Assembly: GCA_021186555.1 (NCBI GenBank)
Contig: JAJKFL010000013.1
Location: 31,700,743-31,764,742, forward strand
From: Reticulitermes speratus
Taxonomy: Eukaryota > Arthropoda > Insecta > Blattodea > Rhinotermitidae
DNA length: 64,000 nucleotides
Direction of reading: 5' to 3'
Position 1 is the first letter of the stretch. The number at the start of each line of letters is the position of its first letter. This document shows, in pieces, positions 1 through 11,981 of this stretch. The translations under genes were made by a program, and so were the position numbers. The notes under the pieces were generated by a model that saw only the letters and a list, made by a program, of their open reading frames with translations, ran no database searches and was not told the DNA's origin.

Positions 1-1171
1 TGTCTTCATGTACATTAAATCATAATGTCCTGTTCTTTGAAATTCTATAATCTCATCGCATATGCTTTCAAGGCTTCTTGGCGTTGTCCGTGGCTCTTTT
101 CAGTTCGTCCCTCAGACTTCTGTAGTTTTTCCTTCCTTCTTTGTTGTTGACATTCTTCCATTTCCTTTGTTCATCCATTTTACTGATCATCTGCTGTGTA
201 ATCCATGGCTTTCTTGCTCTCCACTCGACTTTTCCAACCAAATCACTCGTATCTAACACACATTTCTTGATATTGTTCCACTGCACTTCCACATTCCCAC
301 TTTCACATTTGATTGCACCAAGTTTTTCTCGTAGCATATTGTGTACTTTCTGTCGTTGAGCATATAGCTTCTCCAAATCCCATCTTGGTTTTTGCCTTTA
401 GAACCTCATGATTTTCTTCAACCTGGTGCAGATCGTTGCAACCAGAAAATTGTGGTCACAGTCAATATCTGCTCCAGGCAGTGTCTGCACATCCTTCACA
501 CTGTTCCTGAATCGCTGTTTCACTAGTACATAGTCCAATTGATATCGACTCCTATCCCCTGGTGATTTCCACGTGTACAATCTTCTTTTAGGTTTTTTGA
601 ACCATGTGTTTGTTATAACAAGTCCATTTCTTTCACAGAAGTCAATAAGCATTTGACCTCTCTGATTCCTCCTTCCCAGTCCATATGGTCCAACAGTGTT
701 GTGATGTGCTTTATCTCCAACCACACTGTTCCAATCTCCCATTATAATCGTATTTGTCGCGCCCTTTCCATCCTCTTCAAGAATTTCTTCAATTATATCA
801 TACAGCTCTTCCACTTCGTCATCTTCATACTCCGATGTTGGCATGTACACTTGCACTGTCAAAATACTGGTTCTGCCTTCAACTTAACAGCAATCAGTCT
901 GTCACTATACACACTCTTCTTAACAACACTTTTCACTACGCTTTTATGCACTACTATTGCTACGCCTCTTTCAGCCCTGTCACCCCCACAATAATTCACT
1001 GCATAATCACCACTTCTTATTTCGCCATGTCCCTTCCACCTCACTTCACTAACACCTAGCACAGACACTGCGTTCTTCTGCATCTCCTGCTTCAAATTTT
1101 CCAGTTTTCGTCCTTAATTCAAGGTCCTTACGTTCCAATCTCCTATCTTCAAGCTGTGATGTTGGTCAGTC
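1..1171 (-). mobile_element. Non-LTR retrotransposon (RTE-like LINE), 5' endonuclease half, broken
   Basis: Read on the minus strand, an ATG at 1171 opens an APE-type endonuclease domain in several frames. The pieces are DWNVRTLN, then a stop, then VSEVRWKGHGE, MGDWNSVVG, and the C-terminal block SRYQLDYVLVK followed by GADIDCDHNFLVA. These match the order of endonuclease motifs in RTE-like LINE polyproteins. The linker toward the reverse transcriptase continues to the window edge. Stops and frame changes show it is inactive. It lies in the EMC2 intron upstream of the first visible exon, in the opposite orientation. The reverse transcriptase, if kept, would lie before position 1. Confidence 0.85.
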
Positions 1172-1393
1172 ATTTTTGAAAGAAATTTCCCAAATGTGAA
1201 GTCTCATTAGATGTTTCCAGCAAACTTCTTCCCTCACTTTCAAGCTGTAAGAGTGCTGTCTTTACATCCACACATACACACACTTAGCCAGCCTTTTTCT
1301 TGAATGTGCATGTGTGATCGTATGTATGTTTAATTTCATGATGCTGTATTTTGTACTGAGTAAGTGATGATCCCTGTGTGTTTTGTGGTGTAG

Positions 1394-4300
1394 GTATGAT
1401 GAAGCACTGGATTTGCTGGACTCCATCATCAAGCAAGATGAGACAAATGCAGCTTCACGGAAACGCCGTGTTGCCATTCTCAGGGCGAGGGGTCAGATTC
1501 CTGATGCCATTAAGGAACTCACTGAGTACCTGAAGAAGTAAGTGTGTGTCTGTGTATGTGTTTACTGATCTGTTTTGTTTTATAAAAGAATTATAAATAT
1601 GTCATTCACGCCTTTGAATTAGTGTTTCTTAGGTTTGGACAGTGAGGTGTATTTGATGGTTTATAATTAATATTTGAGGTTAAATTGCTTTAGGCTCTGC
1701 CTGATCTTGGGCTGTTAGTTGCTGGCTTCTGTCCATGAATGGCCATGTTCAATCCCAGGGTATTCCGTTTGAGATTTGTGACAAAGTAGCACTGAGATAG
1801 CTTTTTCTTTAAGCGTTTCATTTTTCCCCTGCCATTTATTTCACCAGTGCTCCATAGGTGGCCGTTGTTAGAGGCTGATGTAATAGGCCACAAGTCCAAC
1901 TGGAACAGTTGTCATTTCCTATATCTGACTATGATTTCCGCAATTAACCCTTCCATTATTCCATTTTTATGCTTTTATAACTATTGAGGAGTTCCATGAA
2001 GTCAGAGTGGCACTCAGTATGCATATTATGACAGCTTGAAATGGTAGCATGATAGAGTGTATGATATTAGTACCTACAAGTAACTTCTTGTCACTAAAGG
2101 TTAAGCCTGCAGTAGCAGCCAGATTATAAGTACCTCTCAACTTCATAATGACCGAATGTTTCTGGCAATCACTGCCACCTGTTATACATATATGTTACTG
2201 TAAGAATGACTTGCTACATCAGGGGTAAAAAGAAAAGGACAGGTTTTCAATTGTGGATTTTATATATGTACATAGAGAGGCTGAAAACACAGCAGCAGGT
2301 AGTTACTTCACTGCAGTAGCTGACACATCGAGACATTCTATTCGATGTACCGAGGCATAATTATGTGAGATTCATAGTTCGTATAGCACTGAGTGTTAAT
2401 ATTAAAAATCGCATCCTAGAATACAAATTTGCAAGTTTAGTTATTGCAGACCTTGGTTAGTTCCTCATTACCTCCTGTTGCTGAAGACAGAGTCCAGGGA
2501 ATTCCCAGACTGAGATTCTGACTAACTAACCAAACCACCAACCAATTAACTACAGTGGAACCTCGAACTTCGAACACAATCTGTTCCAGGAGACGGTTCG
2601 ACTTTCAAGTTGTTCGACTTTCGAGTTAAATTTCCCCATAAGAAATAATGTAAATTGAATTAATCCGTTCCAGACCCCCAAAATTTACTCAATATAAAAC
2701 ATTTTAAGTGCCCATTTCAAAAGATCATAATGATAAAACAAGTATGTTTAATTTCAATAATTGAAAATTTTTATTTATAATAGTACATACATAAAAAATA
2801 TTGTATAATAATCAATCAATAATAATAGTAGGAGGGATATTACTGTTCATTGGAAGGTGAATTACCCTTCTTTCATCTGGACCAAGCAGAGAGAGAAGGC
2901 GACCACGTGATTCTTTGTTCGACTTTCGAGTTTTTGTTCGAGTTTCAAAACCGGATTTTCCTCGAATTTTTTGTTCGAGTTTCAAGTTGTTCGAACATCA
3001 AACCGTTCGAAGTTCGAGGGTCCACTGTACATGGAACAGAGTCCTTGAGAAGCAAAGAGTTCCTTTGCTAGTCAAGAATTCCCAACATTTCATAGAATCC
3101 ATAGAGGCTCATGACTATGTTCACAACAAGTTCACTTGTCCCTGCAGATGTTGAGGGCAGATGTGAATATACTGAATCAGCAGTTGTAGACAACTGACAA
3201 GTAATAGTCCTCCAGCTTGGGGGTTGGATGAGGAATATTAGCACGTTATGAAATGTTACAGTGCCAAATTGTGATAGAAGAAAATAAATTACAGATGTTT
3301 GAAAACAAAGTACCCAGTAAAATATCAGGACCCCAAAGGGATGACCTCACCTGGTATTGTTAGAGGTGTGAAGTTGTTTCAATATATAAACCATATTATA
3401 CAACAAATGCACATAGAATTTTGGTGGGGAAGCCAATTGGAAAGCAGCTCCTTAGAAGACAAAGAAGGTGGGAGGATAGTGGTTGAATGGATCTTAACAC
3501 GTTCACTGCCGGGCATTTAAATCACTGATGGTGTTAAATTACCAGCGATTGTTTGAATGTTAAACAACTAGTGCGTCGTCTTATAAATTATAAAATATAA
3601 TTATATATAAAATTATATATAAAATGCATATATTTTTTCTAGTTGTCAGCTAGGGATTAATAAAGATGTAAAATATGTTTCCTGAAAGAACTTATTGTGT
3701 GCGTGGCCTATTTAAGGCAAAAGAGCAGAGTAAACTTTAGATCGACTAAAGTCGATGCTGGCAATTTAAAACATAAATACTTAAATCGACCATGGTCGAC
3801 TTTGGCAGTGAATGTGTTAAAGAAATTGGTTGAGAGGATATCAGCTAATTCAGGAGAGGGCTGACTGATATATTCTGCTACTACATAGTTGGTGGGCTAG
3901 TTTATGTAACTTTCATTGCATTAAATGCAGAAGTGAAATTCATTTGCTTTTGTTCTTGTGTTGTCATGACGTACTAAATGTCACTGTTTGTGCATTGACA
4001 CTGTTGTAATGCTGCACACACATGGTTTATCTGGCGAAGCATTACATTTTATCAATATCGATGTTATTACTCAAATTAAAATCCAGTAGCCAGCTCCATA
4101 GTACCAGAGGATTTAAATTTTGTCTTCCCAGATGATAAAATACAGCCATAGCAGAGGCTATGCTCACATGCCCAACTGTTGCAGGTTCATGAGTGACCAG
4201 GAGGCTTGGCAGGAACTGTGCGAGCTGTACCTCTTTGAGCAGGATTTTGCTCGAGCAGCTTTCTGTATGGAGGAGCTCATCCTTCATAATCCACATAACC

Positions 4301-7300
4301 ATCTGATTCACCAGCGATATGCCGAGATCCGCTACACACAGGTCAGATTGTATGTTAGGGCATCAAAAGTACTTGATTGAGTGGATACACAAAAGTTTGT
4401 TGCTCTCAGATTAGCATAAATATAAGGGAATTTGAGTTTAATAAGAGGATGAATTGAAAATAAAAGAAGATATTGTGTGTACATCAAATAGTTCTTCTGG
4501 TGGAGAGACAACTCAGGTTCTAAGATTTGAGGTGTTCACATTAGAATTTTATCCTGTGATTTTCTGAGGTGACATGCAGTCCGGTAAGTGGGGTCCAGTA
4601 TCATTACATTATGTTTTCATAGTAGACTGCTTGGTTATTTGAATCTGATAATGCTGAACTGCAGAAGATATGTTATGTCTCTGCTTAGTTATGTACCACA
4701 CTATGAAGCTGTATGCGGCAGTCGAGGAATAGCTACACACATTCAAAGTTTGACCCCCTGAAGATGGCCTGTTATAGGTTGAAACATATGTAGGGGTGAT
4801 CAACTTGCTTATAAGAGTGTAGTGCACATGTTGGTATATTAAAACATGTGATTAGTTAACAAGATGCACGGTGAATACAACGTGAAATTTAGCTACACAC
4901 ATTGTTAACCTAAGCACTAGATGGAGGTGAATGCCACAGGCAGTCTGTGATTGGCTAGGAGGCTGGATAGTCCCTACAGGTGGTCTTGCTGAGCACAGGA
5001 AAAGCCTTTGTCCCTTCCAGGAATCAACACCCCACCCACACCTAATTGTGTGGTTGTCCAGCCCATAGCCTGGTCGCTATGGTGTCTGAACTCTACCAGC
5101 TTGCAGTATTAAATAAGGTGGAAAGATAGTGAGTGGATCAGGAAGGAGGTGTCATGGGTATTTTAATGCATAGTCCAAATATGTGCATCTAGAGATTGAG
5201 GAAAAGGCATGAAAATCAGTGTTTGCCCAATTTGAAAATAAGTGTATCTTGAATACAGATGTAGTATTACAGTTACACCAACATATTCTCTTCATTTTCA
5301 TCCTGTATCATTAAAAGTCCTATTCCTGTTGAACCCATATTGTCAGGATATGGGGATTTTAAATTCCCTGGTCCTACAGAGTTGGCAGGTGCACTGTAAC
5401 TGGGTAAGGATGTGGGTACTGGAGAAGTGCAACATTCATCTGGCTAGACTGCGTGTACACCATCACACTGGCATAAAGGTTACATAGATGTAACATAGGA
5501 TACGCTGTGGGTGGGTACATTTATTCCAGCATTGATATTTTGTTATTGTCTGATTGTTGGAGGCATGAATCAGTACATTGTGATCTGTCTGTTTAAACAG
5601 GGGGGCTTTGAAAGCATGGAGCTGGCACGAGCCCACTACTGCCTTGCACTGAAGCTAAGTCCCAGCAACATTCGAGCACTCTATGGACTATTTCTGGTGA
5701 GAGATATTATAGTTTGCATGGCTCATCCGTCCTGTTGGGAGAATAAACAGAGATGGTCAAGCCATGCCCTGTAGTTATGTGGCCTTAAATTTCAGTACCA
5801 TCTTCACAAAAGTTGGTACTGCAACAGTTCAGTACAGGTCTTGTCTTTGACACTCTTTATTATCAGTTTTAATATTATGTTGTCATCTGTACATGCATCT
5901 GACAGGTTTTGTCTTGCTTGAAGTTTTTGCAACTGAAATTTTGGTCATGATGTAGTTACGAAGGCACAAAAGCCAGTTCTCAGGGTTTCAAAAAATTCCT
6001 ACATTAGCTCCGCAGTATGTAACAACAAGATTTGGTTTAACAGTGCTGTGTCAGCTGAGTAATTAAATAGTGTCAAATGAGATGTGGTATGATGTTTCAG
6101 ATACAAGAAAGGGGGAAGTGTGGAAGGAGGCAGTTGGCTTATATCAAGTCCCTGCTTTAGGAATGAGGACACCAATGGAAACATTCACATCAGAATTTTT
6201 GTTGGGCTAAGATACTGACTGTCCTGATTGAGGGTTTTCATTGTGTTACTCACCCCTGCAGGCAAATATCAGAAGAGCACTTCACATTATGCTGCAATTA
6301 CTTCCTTCCATATCCTTTACAGTTCATTGTTTGTTAAATATCGTACCATTTGTTGCTGTAGGCGTGCCTACTGATCGTCATTAAATGAACCATAAATAAA
6401 GAAGTAAACAGAATAGTGTGTACAGTATGTCACAGTGGCAATTATGAGAATCAATACCCCCACAAATGTATAGAAATGTTAAGTGCAGTGATAAATAAAT
6501 TTTGTAAACACACTGTCTCATGATGGTCCTACCATACATCTGGATACGACACATTTTCTCTGAATATAGGCACCAGGTAAAAAATTTAGGAGCGTGATTT
6601 TTATACCTTCTGTGGATTTATGTTTCAGAAACTGACACTTCAGTCCTCTGCTATTATTCTTGCTCATATTGTGTGTGTCTAAGAAATCACAAGATATGCA
6701 AATGCATTGAGAATATGTTCCAAAATGATAACACTTTTTACAAAATTTTATCAAAAATGCCCCAGAAAACATACAAAGAAAACCAAAAAACTAAAATTCC
6801 TTACAGATGCATTGAAACAAAGTCTTAGATTAAAACTCCTTATTCAGCATTAAAATAGAAACAAAAGTAACTTCAAAAGTACCACCTCAATCCATGCTGC
6901 CTTTATCATTTACTCCATCTTCCACACCAGACATGCCACAGACACTTAAAAGAGTTCCTTCCATGCATTTTCATATCACACTGAACTAATTTTGGTCATT
7001 AGGTTGTTCATTGGTGGCAATAAGTGAGCTGTTTAGCAGTGAAATGCTTGTTAGACTAGGAATTTCAAACAAAAAAAGGCATTAATTTACAATACATGCT
7101 TCTGAAATTCTAGGCAATATGACAACTTGGCCCGTGGGATTTGTAAAGTCATGCTATACGTGAGAGATAATTCTGCTCCACATTAATTAATGGGAAGGGA
7201 TCAGCCCCACTATATTGGTGGTTGCCATTACATCTAATACTTAGCAGTCTCCACCCTACCAAGTTGCCAGCAACATTTTTTCATTCATCACACTTCATCT

Positions 7301-9139
7301 TACACACTCATTTCTTCAGTTCTGAAATTGTGTGCTTGCCACGTTTTTCAGAGGAAAAAGAGTCGAACTATGTATAAATTCTTATTTGGTAATGCCTGGT
7401 AAATGCTGGCCGCACTTCAGAGCCTGTCTGTAAGCTGAGAAAATTACAGAGGTGTTTCTTGAATTGTGCATTATTTTTTGCAGTCTGCTACCAACATTGC
7501 TAGCTCCACGAAATGTACATCAGTCAAGAAGAAAGAAAATAATAAACTGGCAAAGTGGGCTCTCAAGGAAATTAATAACAGGCAAGTGTCATGGCAGCAC
7601 ACTTCATTTTCACAACATTCTACCTCACTCAATATAGTCTTCTCGGGCGCACAGCCGCGTCAATTCGTTTGAATACAACGTTTCGGGGACTAGCTCCGTC
7701 CCCATCCTCAGGCAAAACTGATTTAACATACAACTCATCTGCAACCAGATAAATCAGCAGTTGCTCAACATGCCCTGGAAACAGGCCACAAGATAGAATT
7801 CAATAACACCTGCAGACTAGCCAGGACAAAAGGATACATGGACCGCATAATAAAAGAAGCCATTGAAATAAAATTACATCCGGACAACATCAACAAGGAT
7901 GGCGGTTTCATACTCAGCAGAGCCTGGCAGCCCGCAATACGTCAGATAAGGACCTCGCAGCGAGGCGTGGGAGCACAACAGTCAACAGCCCACCCACCAA
8001 CTTAACTGTTTGGGCACTACAAACCGGTCTGATTCTCCCTGCCGCGGCAGGTAGAAAAACACGGGACAGACGAGTTGTATGTTAAATCAGTTTTGCCTGA
8101 GGATGGGGACGGAGCTAGTCCCCGAAACGTTGTATTCAAACGAATTGACACGGCTGTGCGCCCGAGAAGACTATATTGAATCATGTCGCCACGAAAGTTT
8201 TAAAACTTATATTCTACCTCACTGTGTGTTCCATAAAATTGTGTCTTGCACTAAAAACCATTCTGTGCCCAACTTTAACGTTATTGGATGTTTACTTTCT
8301 TTCCCTTATAAACTCAATAGGACTGATATGACAAGGAGTAACCCCATGAATACCCAGCGACATGAATTTAAGGATTTTATTCTTAAAGCAGTTATGTTTT
8401 GTAGAATTAAATTATATTTATAAGTGACTGTTCATTCTATAACTTGATTTAACGTAATCTGATTATTCACCTGAGTCTTACCCTATTAAAAGTAATTATA
8501 TTTTCTTCTGTACTAAAAATTACTGTATTTGAAATTATAACTTACGACTTCCATTCTTACAGATTTTTAATTAACAATTCAACATCACATATAATGATTC
8601 CCTAATGACACATGCCACATCTGTGTAATCTGACCATCTTTTATCTGTGTACTGCCTTCATGCTCTGCTTTATTTGACAAGATAAAAAAATAATTTGTTT
8701 CATTTGATGTACAGCTGTGACTCCAAGCCATCATTTTTACATGTATACTATATAGCAACGTCTTGTAATTGTAGTTTTTAATGGGTCCCCCCCCCCCCCC
8801 CATTTCGTAGTTGGTTTCATGAATGTCTGGAACAGGATTGAGATCTCAGCCTTGAGTGACTGTCGATTGCAGTTGTTAAGATTTATCTGTCTACTTCCTT
8901 ATACACAGCCTGATAACTTTGTGAAAGCTGAAATATGTAGCTGGGCTTATACCACAGAAAAAAAGTTGTGTTATAAGGATAAAATAGTTTTATTGTCTTA
9001 ATGTTTACAACACAATGGGATGATTAGTTGAAATTTTATTACTTTTGTTGGCAGATATGACGAGCAATGTGGAAAATCAAACCAGGTGGCAGCTCTGGAG
9101 AGTCTTATGAACTCATTGCAGATTCCACCAACTGCTTAG
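1394..9139 (+). CDS. EMC2: ER membrane protein complex subunit 2 (TPR protein), 3' half, five exons
   Basis: Five exons at 1394-1537, 4185-4341, 5601-5696, 7484-7581 and 9055-9139 join in phase to about 192 residues ending PPTA. They align with the C-terminal two thirds of animal EMC2 (about 297 aa in human): a TPR block [20 protein letters not shown], then [31 protein letters not shown] and [20 protein letters not shown]2 is the cytosolic scaffold of the EMC, which inserts tail-anchored and multipass proteins into the ER membrane. Junctions are GT-AG except after 7581, where the donor is CAG|GCAAGTG. The 5' exons lie before the window. A PLE sits 48 bp after the fourth exon. A poly(A) signal candidate is at 9615. 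Identity is inferred from remembered family sequence and is strong. Confidence 0.95.
2515..3160 (-). mobile_element. LINE 3' end fragment split by a MITE
   Basis: The segment 3030-3160 resembles the 3' UTR of the RTE-like LINE seen at 38.4 kb (catggaacagagtccttgag, then the 'caagaattccc' block). The AACT-type tail lies at 2517-2550. Between them sits the pogo-like element at 2553-3027, so the MITE landed near the LINE tail. Orientation is minus and the copy is decayed. Confidence 0.6.
2553..3027. mobile_element. pogo/Tigger-like non-autonomous DNA element (MITE)
   Basis: The element starts CAGTGGAACCTCGAACTTCG and ends in the inverted CGAAGTTCGAGGGTCCACTG, with TA on both sides (2551-2552 and 3028-3029). 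Subterminal copies of TTCGACTTTCGAGTT repeat inside both ends. Length is 475 bp with no transposase. TA target and CAGT ends fit the pogo/Tigger branch of Tc1/mariner. Confidence 0.8.
3417..3850 (+). mobile_element. LINE ORF2 3' fragment interrupted by a piggyBac-like MITE
   Basis: The translation at 3417-3497 gives ILVGKP then RRWED, the C-terminal tail of the same RTE-like LINE ORF2 as at 38.4 kb. It resumes at 3821 with KEIG. Removing the insert and one TTAA restores a continuous MDLKEIG reading. The copy has stops and is dead. Confidence 0.65.
3498..3816. mobile_element. piggyBac-like MITE with TTAA target duplication
   Basis: Inverted ends CACGTTCACTGCC and GGCAGTGAATGTG are flanked by TTAA at 3494-3497 and 3817-3820. 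The 319-bp element is AT-rich and has no ORF. It contains GTCGAC palindromes near the right end. TTAA duplication is diagnostic of the piggyBac superfamily. Confidence 0.82.
4744..4889 (+). mobile_element. Short Penelope-like/retrozyme-like unit with hammerhead-like motif
   Basis: A 146-bp insert is bounded by the direct repeat TAGCTACACACATT (4730-4743 and 4890-4903). It holds a hammerhead-like core at 4755-4796 (CTGAAGA, stem GGCC/GGTT, GAAAC) closed by CCCC/GGGG. Its 3' end, GATGCACGGTGAATACAACG, recurs at 13.45 kb and, inverted, at 20.62 kb. It lies in the EMC2 intron between the second and third visible exons. Confidence 0.7.
5697..7483. other. EMC2 intron with no confident feature
   Basis: Most of this intron is AT-rich sequence without a coding signal. 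A patch near 6235-6400 (the 'cttccttccatatcctttacag' type) resembles tail sequences also seen near 55.2 and 63.5 kb, so it is probably a decayed SINE. Nothing else could be assigned. Confidence 0.5.
7630..8210. mobile_element. Penelope-like element remnant with inverted terminal arms and GIY-YIG coding piece
   Basis: The insert is flanked by ATTCTACCTCACT (7617-7629 and 8211-8223). Its arms, about 100 bp each (7634-7735 and 8075-8175), are near-perfect inverted copies, and each carries a hammerhead-like motif (7675-7712 minus, 8096-8132 plus). Between them the plus strand encodes [10 protein letters not shown], then [17 protein letters not shown], then [12 protein letters not shown]. This is the C-terminal GIY-YIG endonuclease region typical of Penelope polyproteins. 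The reverse transcriptase is gone. It lies in the last EMC2 intron. Confidence 0.88.
8096..8132 (+). ncRNA. Hammerhead-ribozyme-like motif in PLE arm
   Basis: CTGAGGA matches the CUGANGA box. A six-pair stem GGGGAC/GTCCCC follows, then GAAAC. An extra T sits between the box and the stem. Stem I is weak here. An inverted copy lies at 7675-7712 on the minus strand. Published work on PLEs reports minimal hammerheads in their terminal repeats; activity of this copy is unknown. Confidence 0.55.
8585..9054. other. End of last EMC2 intron, including a poly-C run
   Basis: AT-rich intron sequence ends in the acceptor ttgttggcag before the last exon at 9055. A run of about 15 C at 8787-8801 is the only notable feature. 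No gene or repeat family was recognised. Confidence 0.5.
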
Positions 9140-10289
9140 CTTGCTGTGATCCCGAAGTTGTGAACATGCCCTGAGCATTTAATCATTCAATGCCAGACTC
9201 AGTGCACTGCATGGATCTTTTCATTCTTCAAATGCCGCCAGCCTCGGTGCAAGGCATTTAAGGGTACTGTAAATCTAAACCCCCCTCCATCCCGGGTATC
9301 ATTGAAAGTTTAACCATTAACTTGAAAATAGTTAGCTGCAATTTTATTATGTTAATGTGGCTAGATTTACCACCTTTCAATTAGATAACTAGAAATATCA
9401 AAAGCACAGCTTGGAACTGCATTCTGCGCTAAATCAGCAACATTGATGTCTCAGAAATTCATGCCTGTGGACTACACAGTACAGTTGCTTGATGAACATT
9501 GAAATAGGAATGTCCATTTATAAATGAAGTGGATAATTTTTGTGGAAAATTTTATTCAATTTGAATGCATTGTAGCAAAACAAAGCTACTGATGTTGTTA
9601 TTAAATAAGCCATAAATAAACTAAAAATTTTATAGTTGGTACATTTTCCGTTACATTGTTCAGTTAATTTTTGTTATTTGTAATTTAGTACTAGAAGACT
9701 CAGGATACATTATAGATATAATGGACAAAGTTTCCAGAATAAGTCGTGGTGTAAAAAATGTAAACATTATTATACATCACGTACAGTGAACGTAGCAGAT
9801 GTCTTTCATGTTTGAAGCTACATTTTTTTATGCTAAAAGTTAAAAATTGTATGGCATACAGCTATGAATTTTAACCACTCACATAAATAACTGATGAGAA
9901 TTCTTTGAACTAATAGTGTTTTGAACATTTTGATGCACTGAGTTAAAGTCCTGTAAATGTCATAAAGGGCAAAGTTGGAAAAAGGATGACAGTGAATGAA
10001 CTACAGTATTTATATCCCTGCATTAGATTTGAGGTTCTCACAGTGATGAAGATCAAGGTTACAGTCATACAGGTTGTAGTGCCTTGTGCTTTGATAATTA
10101 CCATATTTACCTTAATAATGAATAAGAATTTTTCCCGGGTTCGTTGTCTAAGAAATGGGGGGAGGGGGGGTGCGTTTGCCTCGTAATCATAAAGAGTTAA
10201 AAATATTCTATGTACATATTTTAATATTTCCTGACAATTGAAGATTGTGAAGGTAGGTCATCTTTTATGTGGGTAAATATGACAGGTGA

Positions 10290-11095
10290 CAACATTTTGG
10301 GCTGTATCTTCTACCCTGAAAGTAGATGTGGCAGGTTCCTCTGACATGCTGGTACCTCGCTACCAAAACTACATGGTGTGATGTCCCAGCAGACTCTAAT
10401 CTTTTTGGTGCATTCGTAGTTCAGCACGTTAGAAAAGGTAGTCAGCTGTAGCCATTCCACTAATACCAAATAGCGAGGAACAGAAAATTTTATGTAATCA
10501 CAAATAAATGTGATTTGACAATAGGCCAGAGGTGAACAGCACAGCACCCTAAGCCCAAGTATCGGATGCACATCATGTTGACAGGTGGCACTGCATGTCT
10601 GTCTCATTACCACATAACTTGTGACCTTGCAGGTTATGACACTGTAGTCTAATAGGTGGATGGATACCAGTATCTTAGAGTAACTTGCTGCCTCCATCTT
10701 CAGGGTTCAGATTTGAGGACTCTTCCTGTGAGAGGTCAAACTTCTGTTCCTTCAGGATGGGAGTGAAAATGTTTATATGACTTGCCGAGGGAGAAACCAC
10801 ATCTTTTTTTCATCCCTGAAGATAATGGTTGTGTGTCTCTCCAAAACACTTGTACCCACTTGTGAGACTACACTGTGTCATAAGCCAGAAGACAAGACCC
10901 TAATATAAATCTTGACTGCTGTGAAAACCTCAGATTTTTTATAACTTCAGTTACTTTAGTGTAGAACTGAAGCATACACCAGATTGCATGGCGGCCAAGT
11001 CCTGTACAACCATTGGACACTGGCCAAATTAAAGCTACTATGAAACTAGAAGCCTTCACACTAACTATTGAAGTTCTGGGCCTGACATTGTGATC
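10290..11095 (-). repeat. Interspersed repeat family ('ITPCS' type), two or more adjacent copies
   Basis: The minus strand translates to RVCWDITPCSFGSEVPACQR in one piece. The strings 'ctccatcttcagggtt' and 'tgtcataagccagaagacaa' recur near 36.9, 50.7, 56.1 and 57.8 kb. This pseudo-coding pattern is common in repeats of several insects. The family was not classified further; a degenerate SINE or LINE tail is likely. Confidence 0.5.
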
Positions 11096-11101
11096 ACAAT
11101 A

Positions 11102-11981
11102 CTGTATTTACTCGAATGCAAGGCGGGGTTTTTTTCCTTAAATTTGGTGCTTAAATATGTGAGGTCATCCTAAATTCACGTATGAAGCACCGAATCGGAC
11201 CACGCCAAACTGGATCGTTCTGAACCGGACCATACGGAGCTAAACCAAGGTCTGCATTGCCAAATGTATTATTTAGTCAATGTGGATCATACCGGCATGG
11301 CAACGTCTCACCAGAAGTGATTGTCAAGGGTTTTAAGAAGTGCTGTATATCCAGTGCAAGGAATGGCGGTGACGAGGATGGGAATGTTAGGAATGTGTGA
11401 GGAAGATGAAGGCACCGACTGTGAAGTTGGAGACAGTGACACTGATTGGTAAAGGTAGATAGAATCTGATATGCTTTGTGTATTAAAGGTAAAGGTAAAG
11501 CAATCCCATTACAGGCCTAGACAGGCCCTGAGGGGTCCAGGAGGTTGAGGCTCCCAGATTTGTAGACAATCGGCACATGAAGGTGGTAAGGTTGTCAGCC
11601 CTACGCACAGGCCGCCTTTACCCCCCAGGAAATAATCCTGGTACTCATTTCTGTTAGAGGCTGAGTCGACCCCAGGGCCATAGTGCGACCGAAATGATTA
11701 TGTCAAGAAATTAATTCCAATGACACCATCGGGAATCGAACCTGCGATGTTTCGGTTTGTAGCGTAGTGCCTCAACCAACTACGCCACCGCGCGCCCCGC
11801 TTTGTGTATTAAGTGTATGAAAATAATAGTAAAATATTGTTTCTTAGCAGACGATTTATTTCTGGGGGGGGGGGGGGTCACCTTAGATTCGGATCAATAC
11901 ATTTTCCCATGGCAGATGTGTTTTATATAGGGGGGCCATCTTAGATTAGAATTGAATTGTCTTGCATTCAGATCAATACAG
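11102..11981 (+). mobile_element. pogo/Tigger-like element with transposase C-terminus, containing a nested SINE
   Basis: Inverted ends CTGTATTTACTCGAATGCAA and TTGCATTCAGATCAATACAG are flanked by TA (11100-11101 and 11982-11983). The plus strand keeps a transposase tail, SPEVIVKGFKKCCIS, then an acidic end with stops, as in Tigger/jerky-type proteins. A SINE at 11487-11798 interrupts it. Without the SINE and its duplicated target the element is about 550 bp. Confidence 0.75.
11487..11798 (-). mobile_element. tRNA-derived SINE, full length
   Basis: The direct repeat GCTTTGTGTATTAA (11473-11486 and 11799-11812) bounds it. The minus strand starts with a tRNA-like head: A box TGGCGTAGTTGG and B box GGTTCGATTCC. 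The 3' tail is a GGTAAA-type repeat on the plus strand. The sharp TSD shows a fairly recent insertion. A related copy is at 22715-22945. Confidence 0.85.

Noticed and set aside
8079..8423. 114-codon ORF near the PLE
   Set aside because: It starts inside the PLE arm and runs into intron sequence without family support.
10679..10700. CCTGAAGATGG string as a hammerhead core
   Set aside because: No GAAAC or second stem strand follows; it belongs to the 'ITPCS' repeat family.
11730..11798. tRNA gene (also near 22020-22090 and 30600-30672)
   Set aside because: The A and B boxes are heads of SINEs with tails and target duplications, and no complete cloverleaf was supported.
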